A stretch of DNA of 52,673 nucleotides from JANXSF01 sp031394025 (GTDB lineage: Bacteria > Acidobacteriota > Terriglobia > Bryobacterales > Bryobacteraceae): contig JANMWO010000516.1 of the NCBI GenBank assembly GCA_031394025.1, positions 1-52,673 of the forward strand, in the 5' to 3' direction. Numbering within the stretch: position 1 is the first letter of the stretch; each line of letters opens with the position of its first letter. The notes beneath the pieces are model-generated. The model did no database searches. It was not told the origin of the DNA and was given only the letters and a program-made list of their open reading frames with translations. Shown here piece by piece: positions 25,469 through 34,274 of the stretch. Both the position numbers and the translations under genes were made by a program.

Positions 25469-25600
25469 CACACCTTCAAGTGTTTGTAGCGAAGCATATC
25501 AGGCCTTAGAAAGACCGCTCCCTCGCGGTCACGGCTCGGTAACATACGCTTCTACCGAGCCGTGACCGCAAGGGCGCGGTCTTTTAACCGTCAGGTTTCA
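25469..25600. repeat. palindromic repeat, inner module 2
   Basis: A 32-bp inverted pair, 25510-25541 and 25553-25584 (two mismatches, 11-base loop), beginning aaagaccgctccctcgcggt. It matches the inner pair at 8169-8244. The leader agcgaagc(t)atcagg is also shared. It sits between the spermidine-synthase-like gene and phoU, whose 3' ends converge, so the hairpin could act in both directions as a transcription stop. Confidence 0.85.
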
Positions 25601-25629
25601 ACAGGAATCGCCTACCCCACTCATTCAGG

Positions 25630-26292
25630 CTAAACCAGGGTCTTCGAATTATGCCGCACATCCACGCCTTTGGCCATGTAGATCACACCTTCCGCCATGT
25701 TCGTAGCATGATCCCCAATGCGTTCCAGGTTGCGGACGACAAAAATGAGTTCCACACCTGCCCGCACATCGGCGGGATTGCTTTGCATGTGTGCGATGAT
25801 CTCACCGTAAGCAGCACCGCGGATGGCATCTACTTCGTCGTCGGATAGCAGCACCTGCTGCGCCAAATCGGCATCTTCCCGAAGAAACGCATCCAGACTT
25901 TTTAACAACATGGATTCCACTAGCGAAGACATATGGTTGATGTCTATGTTCAACTTCAACGGTGGATAATTCATCAGCGATTGGGCACGCTTAGCCAAGC
26001 CGTTTGCCAGGTCGCCCATGCGTTCCAAATCTGTGTTGATCTTCAGTACGGACGTAAGAAAGCGTAAGTCCCTGGCCACTGGCTGTTGCAATACCAGCAG
26101 CTTAGTAACCAGTTCATCAATCTCCATTTCCATGGTGTTGATGGCCGCCTCGCCCTCTTTTACTTTCTTTGCCAAATCCGCATCACGATCCACCACCGCG
26201 CGGACACTACGATGCAAGGCCGCTTCCACCATGCCACCCATCTGCAGTAGCTTGGTTTTCAGCTCTTCCAGTTCAATCGCAAAATGCCGCAA
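25630..26292 (-). CDS. phoU: phosphate signalling protein PhoU
   Basis: 220 residues made of two PhoU three-helix repeats with the usual acidic metal-binding signature (E/DxxxD-type: EMEIDELVTKLL, ERMGDLANGLA; NLERIGDHATNMAEG). PhoU links the Pst transporter to a PhoR-type kinase and holds the Pho regulon off in high phosphate. The start is TTG, supported by AAGGAGAA seven bases upstream. It lies 16 bases after pstB. No phoR/phoB is in the window. Confidence 0.97.
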   Translation of the reverse strand: MRHFAIELEELKTKLLQMGGMVEAALHRSVRAVVDRDADLAKKVKEGEAAINTMEMEIDELVTKLLVLQQPVARDLRFLTSVLKINTDLERMGDLANGLAKRAQSLMNYPPLKLNIDINHMSSLVESMLLKSLDAFLREDADLAQQVLLSDDEVDAIRGAAYGEIIAHMQSNPADVRAGVELIFVVRNLERIGDHATNMAEGVIYMAKGVDVRHNSKTLV

Positions 26293-26308
26293 ACAGGTTC
26301 TCCTTTTT

Positions 26309-27133
26309 TCAGCCGAAACGGCCGGTAACGTAGTCTTCAGTTTCTTTCTTGGAAGGGTTCCTGAAAATCATTTCAGTTCTATCGAACTCCACAAGTTTGC
26401 CAAGCATGAAGAAACCAGTATTATCCGCAACTCTGGCTGCTTGTTGCATGTTATGGGTCACAATAACAATCGTCGTTTGGTCCTTAATACTGAATAGCAG
26501 CTCTTCAATTTTCAATGTCGCAATGGGATCCAAAGCAGAGCAGGGTTCATCCAGCAGTAGAACTTCCGGATCCACCGCCATCGCCCGGGCAATGCACAGG
26601 CGCTGTTGTTGGCCTCCTGATAATGCCGATGCGGGCTTCTGCAGCTTGTCTTTCACTTCTTCCCAAAGAGCCGCCCGCCGCAGACTCTTTTCTACAGTCA
26701 CTTCCAGATCCTGCTTGGAGGTCATCCCATTGACTTTGGGACCGTAGGCAATATTATCAAAAATTGTCTTGGGAAATGGATTCGACTTTTGGAAAACCAT
26801 CCCCACGCGACGACGCAGAGCGGTAACGTCCTGGCTTTTTACATCCACCCCATCCAGCAGGACTTCCCCAGTGTACCTTGTCCCACGAATGGTTTCGTTG
26901 ATGCGATTCAAGGTCCGTAAGAAAGTGGACTTACCGCACCCTGACGGTCCAATCAGAGCCGTAATGCGGTTAGCATGAATTTCCAGGTCAATATCGTAGA
27001 GAGCCTGAAAGGAACCGTAAAAGAAATTAAGATTCGCTGCCCTCATCTTTGCTTCTTTTGAAGTCGGGGTAGTAGCAGCACCTGAAGAATGAGGTTCAAT
27101 ATGCATTTTCGTTGGGAAACTTGGGGAACTCAT
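26309..27133 (-). CDS. pstB: phosphate ABC transporter ATPase PstB
   Basis: About 274 residues from the ATG at 27133, which has AAGGTG at six bases; another ATG at 27154 adds seven residues. It has Walker A GPSGCGKST, the PstB-specific Q-loop VGMVFQKSNPFP, signature LSGGQQQR, Walker B VLLLDEPCSALDP and switch His (VTHNM). It powers phosphate import with PstS-C-A. Confidence 0.97.
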   Translation of the reverse strand: MSSPSFPTKMHIEPHSSGAATTPTSKEAKMRAANLNFFYGSFQALYDIDLEIHANRITALIGPSGCGKSTFLRTLNRINETIRGTRYTGEVLLDGVDVKSQDVTALRRRVGMVFQKSNPFPKTIFDNIAYGPKVNGMTSKQDLEVTVEKSLRRAALWEEVKDKLQKPASALSGGQQQRLCIARAMAVDPEVLLLDEPCSALDPIATLKIEELLFSIKDQTTIVIVTHNMQQAARVADNTGFFMLGKLVEFDRTEMIFRNPSKKETEDYVTGRFG

Positions 27134-27160
27134 GGAGGACACCTTGGATTGCATAAACGA

Positions 27161-28000
27161 TCAACTCGCATTTCGCGACACAACAAATCGCGCCGTCATA
27201 TTTGCTATTAGAACAAACGCCAGCAGCACTAAACCAGCGGCCCAAGCCTGCCTGTGCCAATCGTCGTAGGGGGAAATTGCATGAGTGAATATCATTACTG
27301 GCAAGGATGCGGTGGGTTGATTGGGGCTGGTTGCCCAAAACTGATTGTTTAAGCTGGTGAACAACAGCGGAGCGGTTTCACCGGCAATGCGGGCCACGCC
27401 CAAAATAATGCCGGTAAGGATGCCCCGACGCGCGGCCGGAACAACCACGGTTAAGGTGGCTGTGGCTTTATTGGCACCTAACGCCAGTGCCCCTTCGCGT
27501 AAAGAGTTGGGCACCGCCCGCAAAAACTGCTCTGTACTGCGAACCACAATTGGAATCAAAATCAGGCTCAGCGCCACGCTGCCAGCCCAGGCTGAAAATG
27601 TTTTCATGGGAACAACTAAGAGATTCCAAGCCACAATTCCCAGCACGATGGATGGGATTCCGTTCAACAAATCGGCCGTGTAACGGACCACCGGTGGGAA
27701 CCAACCGCCGTCATATTCAGCCAGATAAACGCCACCCAGAAAGCCGATGGGCACCCCGATCACGGTGGCTAACCCCACCATCATAAAGCTGCCCAGAATC
27801 GCATTGGCCATCCCGCCACCCACCTCACCAGGAGACTTGGGCAGTTCGGTGAAGAAGGCCAAATCCAGCGAAGAAAAGCCGTTCCAAACCAAGTAGCCCA
27901 GAATGAAAAATAGAATTGAGATGGTGAGTAATGTGCAAAATCCAGTGAGCGCCAACATTACGTTGTTCACCAGATATCGCCAGCGTGTGCGGAGACTCAT
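27161..28000 (-). CDS. pstA: phosphate ABC transporter permease PstA
   Basis: 279 residues with six predicted membrane helices and the inner-membrane permease EAA loop (REGALALGANKATATLTVVV). The motif YTADLLNGIPSIVLGIVAW is typical of PstA. It overlaps pstC by four bases and precedes pstB. Confidence 0.96.
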   Translation of the reverse strand: MSLRTRWRYLVNNVMLALTGFCTLLTISILFFILGYLVWNGFSSLDLAFFTELPKSPGEVGGGMANAILGSFMMVGLATVIGVPIGFLGGVYLAEYDGGWFPPVVRYTADLLNGIPSIVLGIVAWNLLVVPMKTFSAWAGSVALSLILIPIVVRSTEQFLRAVPNSLREGALALGANKATATLTVVVPAARRGILTGIILGVARIAGETAPLLFTSLNNQFWATSPNQPTASLPVMIFTHAISPYDDWHRQAWAAGLVLLAFVLIANMTARFVVSRNAS

Positions 28001-28956
28001 GACGATGCTCCCTTCCGCGACGTGGCCATAATCATTAGCCGTGCCGCGCCGTTAATCACCATGGTCAATAGAAACAGCACGAAGGAAAGCGCAACCAGCG
28101 CGCTCAAATGTAGGTTGCCGGAAGCTTCAGCAAACTCATTGGCAATGACGGCAGCAATGGTATAGCCAGGGGCGAACAAACTCGCCTTGATGCTAGGGTC
28201 GTTACCAATCACCATAGTTACCGCCATGGTTTCCCCAAGTGCGCGAGCCAAGCCCAGAAAGATAGACCCAATGATGCCCAGGCGCGCATTGGGCAGGACA
28301 ATATCAAAAGTGGATTCCCACTGCGTAGCCCCCAGTGCCAATGCTGCTTCCCGTTGCTCGCGTGGCACAGCCAAGAGCGCTTCGCGGGAAATGGAAATGA
28401 TGAATGGGAAAGTCATGATGGCCAGAATCACTCCTGCCGTCAAATAGCCCACTCCAAAAATCTGTCCTTGAAAGAATGGCAGGAATCCTAAAGTGGATTG
28501 CAGCGCCGGTTCCACAGTATCGCGCATGAATGGCACTAACGTGAAGATAGCTAACAGCCCGTAAATCACACTGGGAACCGCTGCCAGCAGTTCGACTAAG
28601 AACGTAAGAATGGAGGAGATCTTTGGTGGGGCAAGTTCCGCCAGAAAGATGGCCGCCCCTACTCCCAGTGGAACTGCAATCAACAACGCCAGGAACGACG
28701 TCATGAGAGTGCCGTAAACAAAGGGCAGCGCGCCGAACTCATCGGAATTTGGGTCCCAATTTTGGCTGGTAAAAAAGTGGAAGCCGAATTTGTAAAGGGC
28801 CAGCGAAGAATGGTCCCACAACACTGCTACAACTAACAGCGTGATTAAAACTATGCCACCGGCGAAAACGAGCGTAACCAAACGGGCTGCTTCGTCCCCC
28901 ATTTGGACAGATTTTCTAACGGCGGTAAAAGACGCGGACTTAGCGCTGGTGGCCAT
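27997..28956 (-). CDS. pstC: phosphate ABC transporter permease PstC
   Basis: 319 residues with a cytosolic N-terminus of about 25 residues, six membrane helices, and the conserved LVELLAAVPSVIYGLLAI and EAA loop (REAALALGATQWESTFDIVL). The first periplasmic loop has the PstC motif NWDPNSDEFGALPFVYGTL. It starts five bases after pstS and overlaps pstA. Confidence 0.96.
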   Translation of the reverse strand: MATSAKSASFTAVRKSVQMGDEAARLVTLVFAGGIVLITLLVVAVLWDHSSLALYKFGFHFFTSQNWDPNSDEFGALPFVYGTLMTSFLALLIAVPLGVGAAIFLAELAPPKISSILTFLVELLAAVPSVIYGLLAIFTLVPFMRDTVEPALQSTLGFLPFFQGQIFGVGYLTAGVILAIMTFPFIISISREALLAVPREQREAALALGATQWESTFDIVLPNARLGIIGSIFLGLARALGETMAVTMVIGNDPSIKASLFAPGYTIAAVIANEFAEASGNLHLSALVALSFVLFLLTMVINGAARLMIMATSRKGASS

Positions 28957-28961
28957 ATTGC

Positions 28962-29963
28962 CTACTGTACTTGCGCAATTGACTTATCCACCATGGCAAC
29001 GACCGAAGGTGGTAAGGGAGCATAGCCCAAGGCCCCAGCCATCTTCTGGCCGTCCTTCAACATCCAGTGCAGGAACTCGATCAGTGCCTTTTTCTTATTG
29101 CCATCGGCGATGGTGGAAGGGATCAACAGCCAGGTGAAAGTGGAAATCGGATAGGAGTCTTTGCCAGCGGCGTTGGCGATGGAAACCCGATAATCGGCGG
29201 GCATGTTTTTTGCAGCACCAGACGCCGCCGCACTGACTGAATTGATATCGGCCTTAATAAAATTGCCCGCTGCGTTCTTCACTGAACCGTAGCCGATCTT
29301 GTTCTGTGTGGCGAAAATCAATTCCACATAACTTACGGAAAAGGGAGTCTGCTTCACCAACCCTGTGACCCCTTCGCTACCCTTCGCCCCCAAACCAACA
29401 GGCCACTTAATAGAAGCACTGGCGCCGCATTTCGATTTCCATTCCGGGCTAACTTTCGCCAAAAAATCAGAGAATACAAAAGTGGTTCCACTGCCATCGG
29501 ACCGGTGCACCACCACAATGTTTTTATCGGGTAAGCCTGGGTTGTCTTTCAACAAAATCGGATCGTTCCATTTCGTGATGGTTCCTAGAAAAATTCCGGC
29601 TAAAGCTTGCGGGTTGAATTTGACATCGCCATTGTAACCGGGAAGATTGTAAATTGGAACCACACCGCCCATCACCGTGGGAAAATGAAGTGGTTTCACC
29701 TTTTGTTTGCCTATTTCCTCATCGGTCATAGGTTTATCCGATGCGCCGAAATCCACCGTGCCCGCTTCCAACTGGCGGATTCCTGCACCAGATCCCAACG
29801 ATTGGTAATTGATTTGCACACTGCCGTGCGTTTTCTTGAATTCACTAAACCATTGAGAATAAATCGGATAAGGGAACGTGGCTCCCGCTCCAGTGATATT
29901 TTGTGCTGAGGCCAACATGGCCGTTAACGTTACGGCTAAACCTAAACATATAAGTTTCATCAT
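28962..29963 (-). CDS. pstS: phosphate-binding protein PstS
   Basis: About 333 residues from the ATG at 29963, which has AGGA six bases upstream; a TTG at 29978 is less likely. Signal peptide then GAGATFPYPIYSQWF, YQSLGSGAGIRQLEAGTVDF and the phosphate-binding SDGSGTTFVFSDFL, all diagnostic of PstS. It is the periplasmic receptor of the Pst importer. It lies 73 bases downstream of the AAA+ gene of the seven-gene module. I could not identify a Pho box upstream. Confidence 0.97.
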   Translation of the reverse strand: MMKLICLGLAVTLTAMLASAQNITGAGATFPYPIYSQWFSEFKKTHGSVQINYQSLGSGAGIRQLEAGTVDFGASDKPMTDEEIGKQKVKPLHFPTVMGGVVPIYNLPGYNGDVKFNPQALAGIFLGTITKWNDPILLKDNPGLPDKNIVVVHRSDGSGTTFVFSDFLAKVSPEWKSKCGASASIKWPVGLGAKGSEGVTGLVKQTPFSVSYVELIFATQNKIGYGSVKNAAGNFIKADINSVSAAASGAAKNMPADYRVSIANAAGKDSYPISTFTWLLIPSTIADGNKKKALIEFLHWMLKDGQKMAGALGYAPLPPSVVAMVDKSIAQVQ

Positions 29964-30036
29964 TAGTATCCTGCTCAAAAGTTAGCATTGGTATGTTTCA
30001 ATCAGGTTGCAATTTGATTAATAATCTAGTGGAACT

Positions 30037-31758
30037 CTACCTGGCCAACAGCATTTTCAGCTCGGTGACACGGCGCACCACCTCACTTCGATCTACGCTG
30101 CGATATTTCTCTGGCAACAAAGTCCTGCTGGTGCATTCCAGCACAGCCACCAGCGTCTGCAATTCGATTTCCGCCGGTGACGACGCGGGGATGAAGTCAA
30201 GAATGGCAGAGTGTAAATCCGCTGCGTCTGGCGTGGATTTCCCAGCCAGCACAGCCCGCATTTTCGCCCTCACCAACAGCGATTCAATGTCAGCCCCGGA
30301 CAGTGGCGCGGCGTGATCCAAAAACACCTTCTCTGCATCTTGCGCCATATCGAAACTGGTGCCTGTCTTCTTCTGCATCGCCCGCAACATGGCGATTCTG
30401 TCTTCGTCACTGTCGGGATAAAACAGACCCAAATGTTCTTCTGCCCGACCTTGACGCTTCAAATCTACAGGCAGCAAATCGGGTCGACACGTCAACAGGA
30501 ACCACAAAACTTTTCCGCGATACTCCGTGTTCCCCATGAACTGCGCAATCTGAGCGAATACGCGGTTGTTCACTCCCGAGTCGCCCGACGAAGAACGATC
30601 ACCCAGTTGCGCATCCGCCTCATCAATGATCACCACAATGGGACTCATGGCCTTCAACAGCGCCAGGATCCGTTCCAGATTAGCCTCTGTCTGCCCCTGC
30701 CACATGGAACGAAAGTTCTTCAATATAACGGCGGGTATACCCACTTCTCCGGCAAAGCAAGTTGCCAGAAAAGTTTTCCCGGTACCCACTGGGCCGCAGA
30801 TCACATAACCCATGGGCAGAATTTCAGACCGCCCCATGCGGATGGCCGTCACCGCATCCACAAGTTTTTGCTTGGCGCTGATAGACCCTGCCACCATTGA
30901 TAAATTCCAGCGGCTTTGCACAAACTCCAGCATGCCGCCTGCTTCCGCCTCAATCAGATCCTTCTTTCGAGTAGCCATTTCAGCCATGGTCAAAGGCTGA
31001 CGATTGCGTGCTGCATATAGTGTGAGGCCCTGCAATTGAACGCGCTTCAAACCCGCCGTCAGGTTCGCCAATACAGGGGTTGAAATATTGGACCCTTCCG
31101 GCAGAGGTGATTCCGCCAAGTGCCATTCCAGAAATTCGCGACGCTCCGTTTCATCAGGCATAGGGATGGCAATGGCAGTTACTCCAGGATGCTGCACTAT
31201 GTCCTGATTCAGTTCCACAATGTTTTCAGAGATCAGAACAATGGTGATGTCTGATTGTTTGAACACCGGATTATGCGCCCAACGCTGAAAGATCACCAGT
31301 GCATTGCGATCGTCCGCAGGCATGTTCCCCACTCCGCCTGCCGGAACAATGGTTTCTGCATATTCAACAATCAACGCAATCTTCCGCTTGTCTTGCAGGC
31401 GCAGACGCAGATAATTGTCCAGAATGGTCAGCACACCATCCGGGTTGCGCGGCAATCCACCTTGCGAATACTTGGTGCCGTGAAACGAATCGTACCCTTC
31501 CATGGCGTTGCGAAAGTCCGCCTGCATGCTGGCAGTGGCAAAGCTGATTCCACCACCACGGTCGTAACAAAGCACAATGTCGCGCTGTTCAAATAGGACC
31601 GTCTGCAGAAATTGATTCAGCGGCAGATAAGTGGGTTTGCCCCGCGCAGGGGAGCTTGTAACCAGATCATGAACGTTGCCATGCAGCACAAATGTGGAGT
31701 AAGCACCAGAGTAGTAGCGCTCAGAAAATTGTTTGGCCCAACCAGGGAGATGTTCCAT
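30037..31758 (-). CDS. AAA+ ATPase with degenerate N-terminal and active C-terminal halves (module gene 7)
   Basis: 573 residues. Residues 15-280 resemble an AAA fold without Walker motifs (FVLHGNVHDLV, KRKIALIVEYAET, TIVLISENI). The C-terminal half is a complete AAA+ domain: Walker A GPVGTGKT (322-329), Walker B VVIIDEAD (375-382), sensor-1 in LLTCRPDLLP, an arginine-finger-like LKRQGRAEE and a sensor-2 region (LSGADIESLL). It belongs to the classical AAA clade, which unfolds or remodels protein complexes. As the last gene of the PspA/ABC operon it may remodel PspA polymers or the membrane complex; that is inference. Confidence 0.85.
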   Translation of the reverse strand: MEHLPGWAKQFSERYYSGAYSTFVLHGNVHDLVTSSPARGKPTYLPLNQFLQTVLFEQRDIVLCYDRGGGISFATASMQADFRNAMEGYDSFHGTKYSQGGLPRNPDGVLTILDNYLRLRLQDKRKIALIVEYAETIVPAGGVGNMPADDRNALVIFQRWAHNPVFKQSDITIVLISENIVELNQDIVQHPGVTAIAIPMPDETERREFLEWHLAESPLPEGSNISTPVLANLTAGLKRVQLQGLTLYAARNRQPLTMAEMATRKKDLIEAEAGGMLEFVQSRWNLSMVAGSISAKQKLVDAVTAIRMGRSEILPMGYVICGPVGTGKTFLATCFAGEVGIPAVILKNFRSMWQGQTEANLERILALLKAMSPIVVIIDEADAQLGDRSSSGDSGVNNRVFAQIAQFMGNTEYRGKVLWFLLTCRPDLLPVDLKRQGRAEEHLGLFYPDSDEDRIAMLRAMQKKTGTSFDMAQDAEKVFLDHAAPLSGADIESLLVRAKMRAVLAGKSTPDAADLHSAILDFIPASSPAEIELQTLVAVLECTSRTLLPEKYRSVDRSEVVRRVTELKMLLAR

Positions 31759-31764
31759 TGTGAG

Positions 31765-32601
31765 TTAGTTCGTAATCCGTCCGCGATTGCCGCCGCTATC
31801 TGTTGAATCGAAGCTATTTTCTATTTCCGGGCTCATCTGGAAAATACCCTCCACCTGACGCACTGCATCTTCCGTTGATTCCACGTCGCGAACCAACGTA
31901 TCCAGCCGTTCCGACACTTGTTGCGGATCTTCCATGGTCATGGACTGCTCACGAATCAATTGCAACACGTCTTCAATGGCGCGACTCTGAGCCTCAATCA
32001 CCTGGTAATTTTCCTGAATCTTGCCGAACTTTTCCAGACGCTTTTCCAGAATCTCAATCCGCTTCTTATTCACTTCCTGCACCCGTGGCAAGTCTTTGGG
32101 CAAGCGCAACTGAAGAGAACTGATTTCACGACGGATGCTATCGGCATTGGTTGTTTGCAGGTATTGCACGTGCTGCATGCTGTGATTGGACAGGCGCACA
32201 AAGGCTGCCAAAAGTCCGTTGAGCCGACCGTCTAATTGGTTCACGAAAATCTGCGAAGTGGAAGAAAGGCGCGCTAAATTAGAACGGATAGTTTGGCTGA
32301 TCTGCTGCAGTTGCTGGTAACGTTCCCGACGTTCCGGCGGCAACGCGTATAAAAGAGTCTTCAGTGCATCGTCGTGTTGTTTCTTGCCAGCTTCATACAG
32401 GCGTGAACGAACCAGGCGTTGAAAGGCAGCCATGTTCGGCACGGTGGCCATGTACATCAACTCCACACCTGCAGCAAGAATCAACGGCAGCGGATTCATA
32501 GTGACTAAAGACGTTGCCGCTGCTCCGCCCAATGCAATCAGATTGTATTGCCACTGGAAAGCTGCTTTGACGTAGTTTAGTTCTTCCGGCTGCTGACTCA
32601 T
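31765..32601 (-). CDS. membrane-anchored coiled-coil protein (module gene 6)
   Basis: About 278 residues from the ATG at 32601, 20 bases after the ATPase stop; an in-frame ATG at 32703 lies inside the ATPase gene. Two adjacent hydrophobic segments (20-34 and 37-55) would form a membrane hairpin. The rest is strongly helical with heptads (QQLQQISQTIRSNLARLS, KKRIEILEKRLEKFGKI, QVSERLDTLVRDVESTED), which suggests an oligomeric coiled coil facing the cytoplasm. I recognise no named family. It lies seven bases before the AAA+ gene and may be its membrane adaptor. Confidence 0.75.
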   Translation of the reverse strand: MSQQPEELNYVKAAFQWQYNLIALGGAAATSLVTMNPLPLILAAGVELMYMATVPNMAAFQRLVRSRLYEAGKKQHDDALKTLLYALPPERRERYQQLQQISQTIRSNLARLSSTSQIFVNQLDGRLNGLLAAFVRLSNHSMQHVQYLQTTNADSIRREISSLQLRLPKDLPRVQEVNKKRIEILEKRLEKFGKIQENYQVIEAQSRAIEDVLQLIREQSMTMEDPQQVSERLDTLVRDVESTEDAVRQVEGIFQMSPEIENSFDSTDSGGNRGRITN

Positions 32602-32620
32602 AGATCTTTCGGCTGCTGAC

Positions 32621-33451
32621 TTACAAAATGGTAAACCGTTCTCTGATTTCCTTAAGACAATCCAGGAACTCAGGAGTTGTGGAGATATCTTTTCGCCACG
32701 CAAGCCCCCGCTCTATTAGATTGTAGCTGGCTTGAATTCTAGCGCCCGGTACAAACTTGCCGTGCTGGTCGCTATTGCGTCCAAGAAGGTGGATGGTGTC
32801 ACACACTTCCAGCGCCACTCCGATATCGTGCGTCACCACAATGATTGTATTCAGTTCATCGGCAGTCGCAATTTCCCGAATCAGATCCTGCACCTTGCGC
32901 AAGGCAATTAAATCCAGCCCACTGAACGGTTCGTCCATCAGCAGAAAAGTTTCGCTACACATAATCTGCTGGGCAATGGCCACGCGTTGGCGCTGACCTC
33001 CGGAAAGCATTGCCGGATAATGCGTGGCACGATCGGTCATACGAAATCGATCCAGAAGAGATTGCGCCTTGGCCTGAGTCTGCTCCTCTGTCTTGCCCGA
33101 ACGTCTGCCCGCAATGAGTAAGTTGCCTAACACTGTACGATGCATGAACAGCGGTGATTGTTGTGCCACCACACCCACCATGCCTCGATGCACTGGAATG
33201 CCCGGCTCGCCAATCAGCACTTGCCCGCTGGTTGCATGTTTAAGGCCAGCAAGAATGTGAAAAAGTTGTGTCTTGCCAATGCCTGATGGACCCAGTAGCC
33301 CCACCACTTGGCCTGCAATTGCATCGGGCCTGATGATGTTCTTGATCTGAAAATTCACCTTGTCCAGAATCAAGTTGCCGCCAAGCGTCAGAGAGACGTC
33401 TTGAACCTGCAGAATATTTTCTGCCATCGAATAGGCATACTTGGTCAGCAT
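32621..33451 (-). CDS. NitT/TauT-type ABC transporter ATPase (module gene 5)
   Basis: About 276 residues from the ATG at 33451, four bases after the permease stop; ATGs at 33427 and 33520 are also in frame. Walker A GPSGIGKT (54-61), signature LSGGQ (149-153), Walker B FLLMDEP and switch His (VTHDIG) are intact. It is most like the SsuB/TauB/NrtD group that energises nitrate, sulfonate and taurine importers. A C-terminal extension (IQASYNLIERGLAWRKDIST) is longer than in those. The partner is the next gene upstream. Confidence 0.88.
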   Translation of the reverse strand: MLTKYAYSMAENILQVQDVSLTLGGNLILDKVNFQIKNIIRPDAIAGQVVGLLGPSGIGKTQLFHILAGLKHATSGQVLIGEPGIPVHRGMVGVVAQQSPLFMHRTVLGNLLIAGRRSGKTEEQTQAKAQSLLDRFRMTDRATHYPAMLSGGQRQRVAIAQQIMCSETFLLMDEPFSGLDLIALRKVQDLIREIATADELNTIIVVTHDIGVALEVCDTIHLLGRNSDQHGKFVPGARIQASYNLIERGLAWRKDISTTPEFLDCLKEIRERFTIL

Positions 33452-33455
33452 CCTA

Positions 33456-34274
33456 TTACGTGCGCTCCAGCGTGATGTGCGCCCAGGGGCAGAGTAGCCG
33501 CTTGCCAATGCCGATTGCAAAATCCTGCAACAGGCCCACGGTAAGGATCAGAAGCTGGATAGCAAACACTTCGGCCAGATGGAAGTGTTTATTCTGATTC
33601 AGAAGCAGCGCACCCACGCCACCTTCCGACCGCGAAATGCCTTCCACCATGGTCAGCATCATCCAACCAATGGCCGCGTTCTGACGAAACACTTCAATAG
33701 CTTGATCAGACGTGCCTAAAATAACGACGTCCCACACTGCCTGCCACTCTGTGAGTCGCAAGGTGCGGGCATGATCGAATGCTGACTTTGGAATAGCTGC
33801 CACTACCGACGCCATGGACGTGACAAAGAACACCGTCATGCCAAACACCAACAACGAAATCTTAAGAGGATGACCGCCCCCCACCACAAGCGTGAAGATG
33901 AAAGTGAGCCCGCTGAGTCCCAGGAATCGTCCCTTTGCTACAGCGCCGACAATGGGCCTGACTGCGGGCAGCACAGACAGGTAAGCAAGCCCTAACGAAA
34001 TGACGGCAGTGATCAGCAGCGCCTCCACATTCATGAAGAAGCTGGTGATCAATTCCTGCCCAAGGCCTTCCTGCATCCACAAGCGTCCCAGGGCCGCAAA
34101 CACTTCGTTCGGCTTGGGAAGCACCGCCCAAGGGGACATCCACCAAATGACCAAAGCGATGGCGGCCTGCACCACAATGACGATCTGCATGGCCGTCGGA
34201 GAGACAACCTCGTTGGGTCGTAATACGTCAAACCAGCCATTGACACGTTGGGTCGTGGGGGTCGCCGGGGTCAT
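33456..34274 (-). CDS. NitT/TauT-type ABC transporter permease (module gene 4)
   Basis: 272 residues with about six membrane helices and an EAA-like coupling loop (ARTLRLTEWQAVWDVVI). It fits the BPD_transp_1 domain of SsuC/TauC/NrtB permeases. It overlaps the substrate-binding/OmpA gene by four bases (ATGA), a strong sign of translational coupling. N-terminal 30 residues are cytosolic and poorly conserved. Confidence 0.88.
   Translation of the reverse strand: MTPATPTTQRVNGWFDVLRPNEVVSPTAMQIVIVVQAAIALVIWWMSPWAVLPKPNEVFAALGRLWMQEGLGQELITSFFMNVEALLITAVISLGLAYLSVLPAVRPIVGAVAKGRFLGLSGLTFIFTLVVGGGHPLKISLLVFGMTVFFVTSMASVVAAIPKSAFDHARTLRLTEWQAVWDVVILGTSDQAIEVFRQNAAIGWMMLTMVEGISRSEGGVGALLLNQNKHFHLAEVFAIQLLILTVGLLQDFAIGIGKRLLCPWAHITLERT

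Noticed and set aside
5091..25584. Possible CRISPR array from the repeats
   Set aside because: Repeats are few, palindromic, far apart and of unequal spacing; no cas genes are present.
29964..30036. Pho box upstream of pstS
   Set aside because: I could not find a convincing pair of CTGTCAT-like direct repeats.
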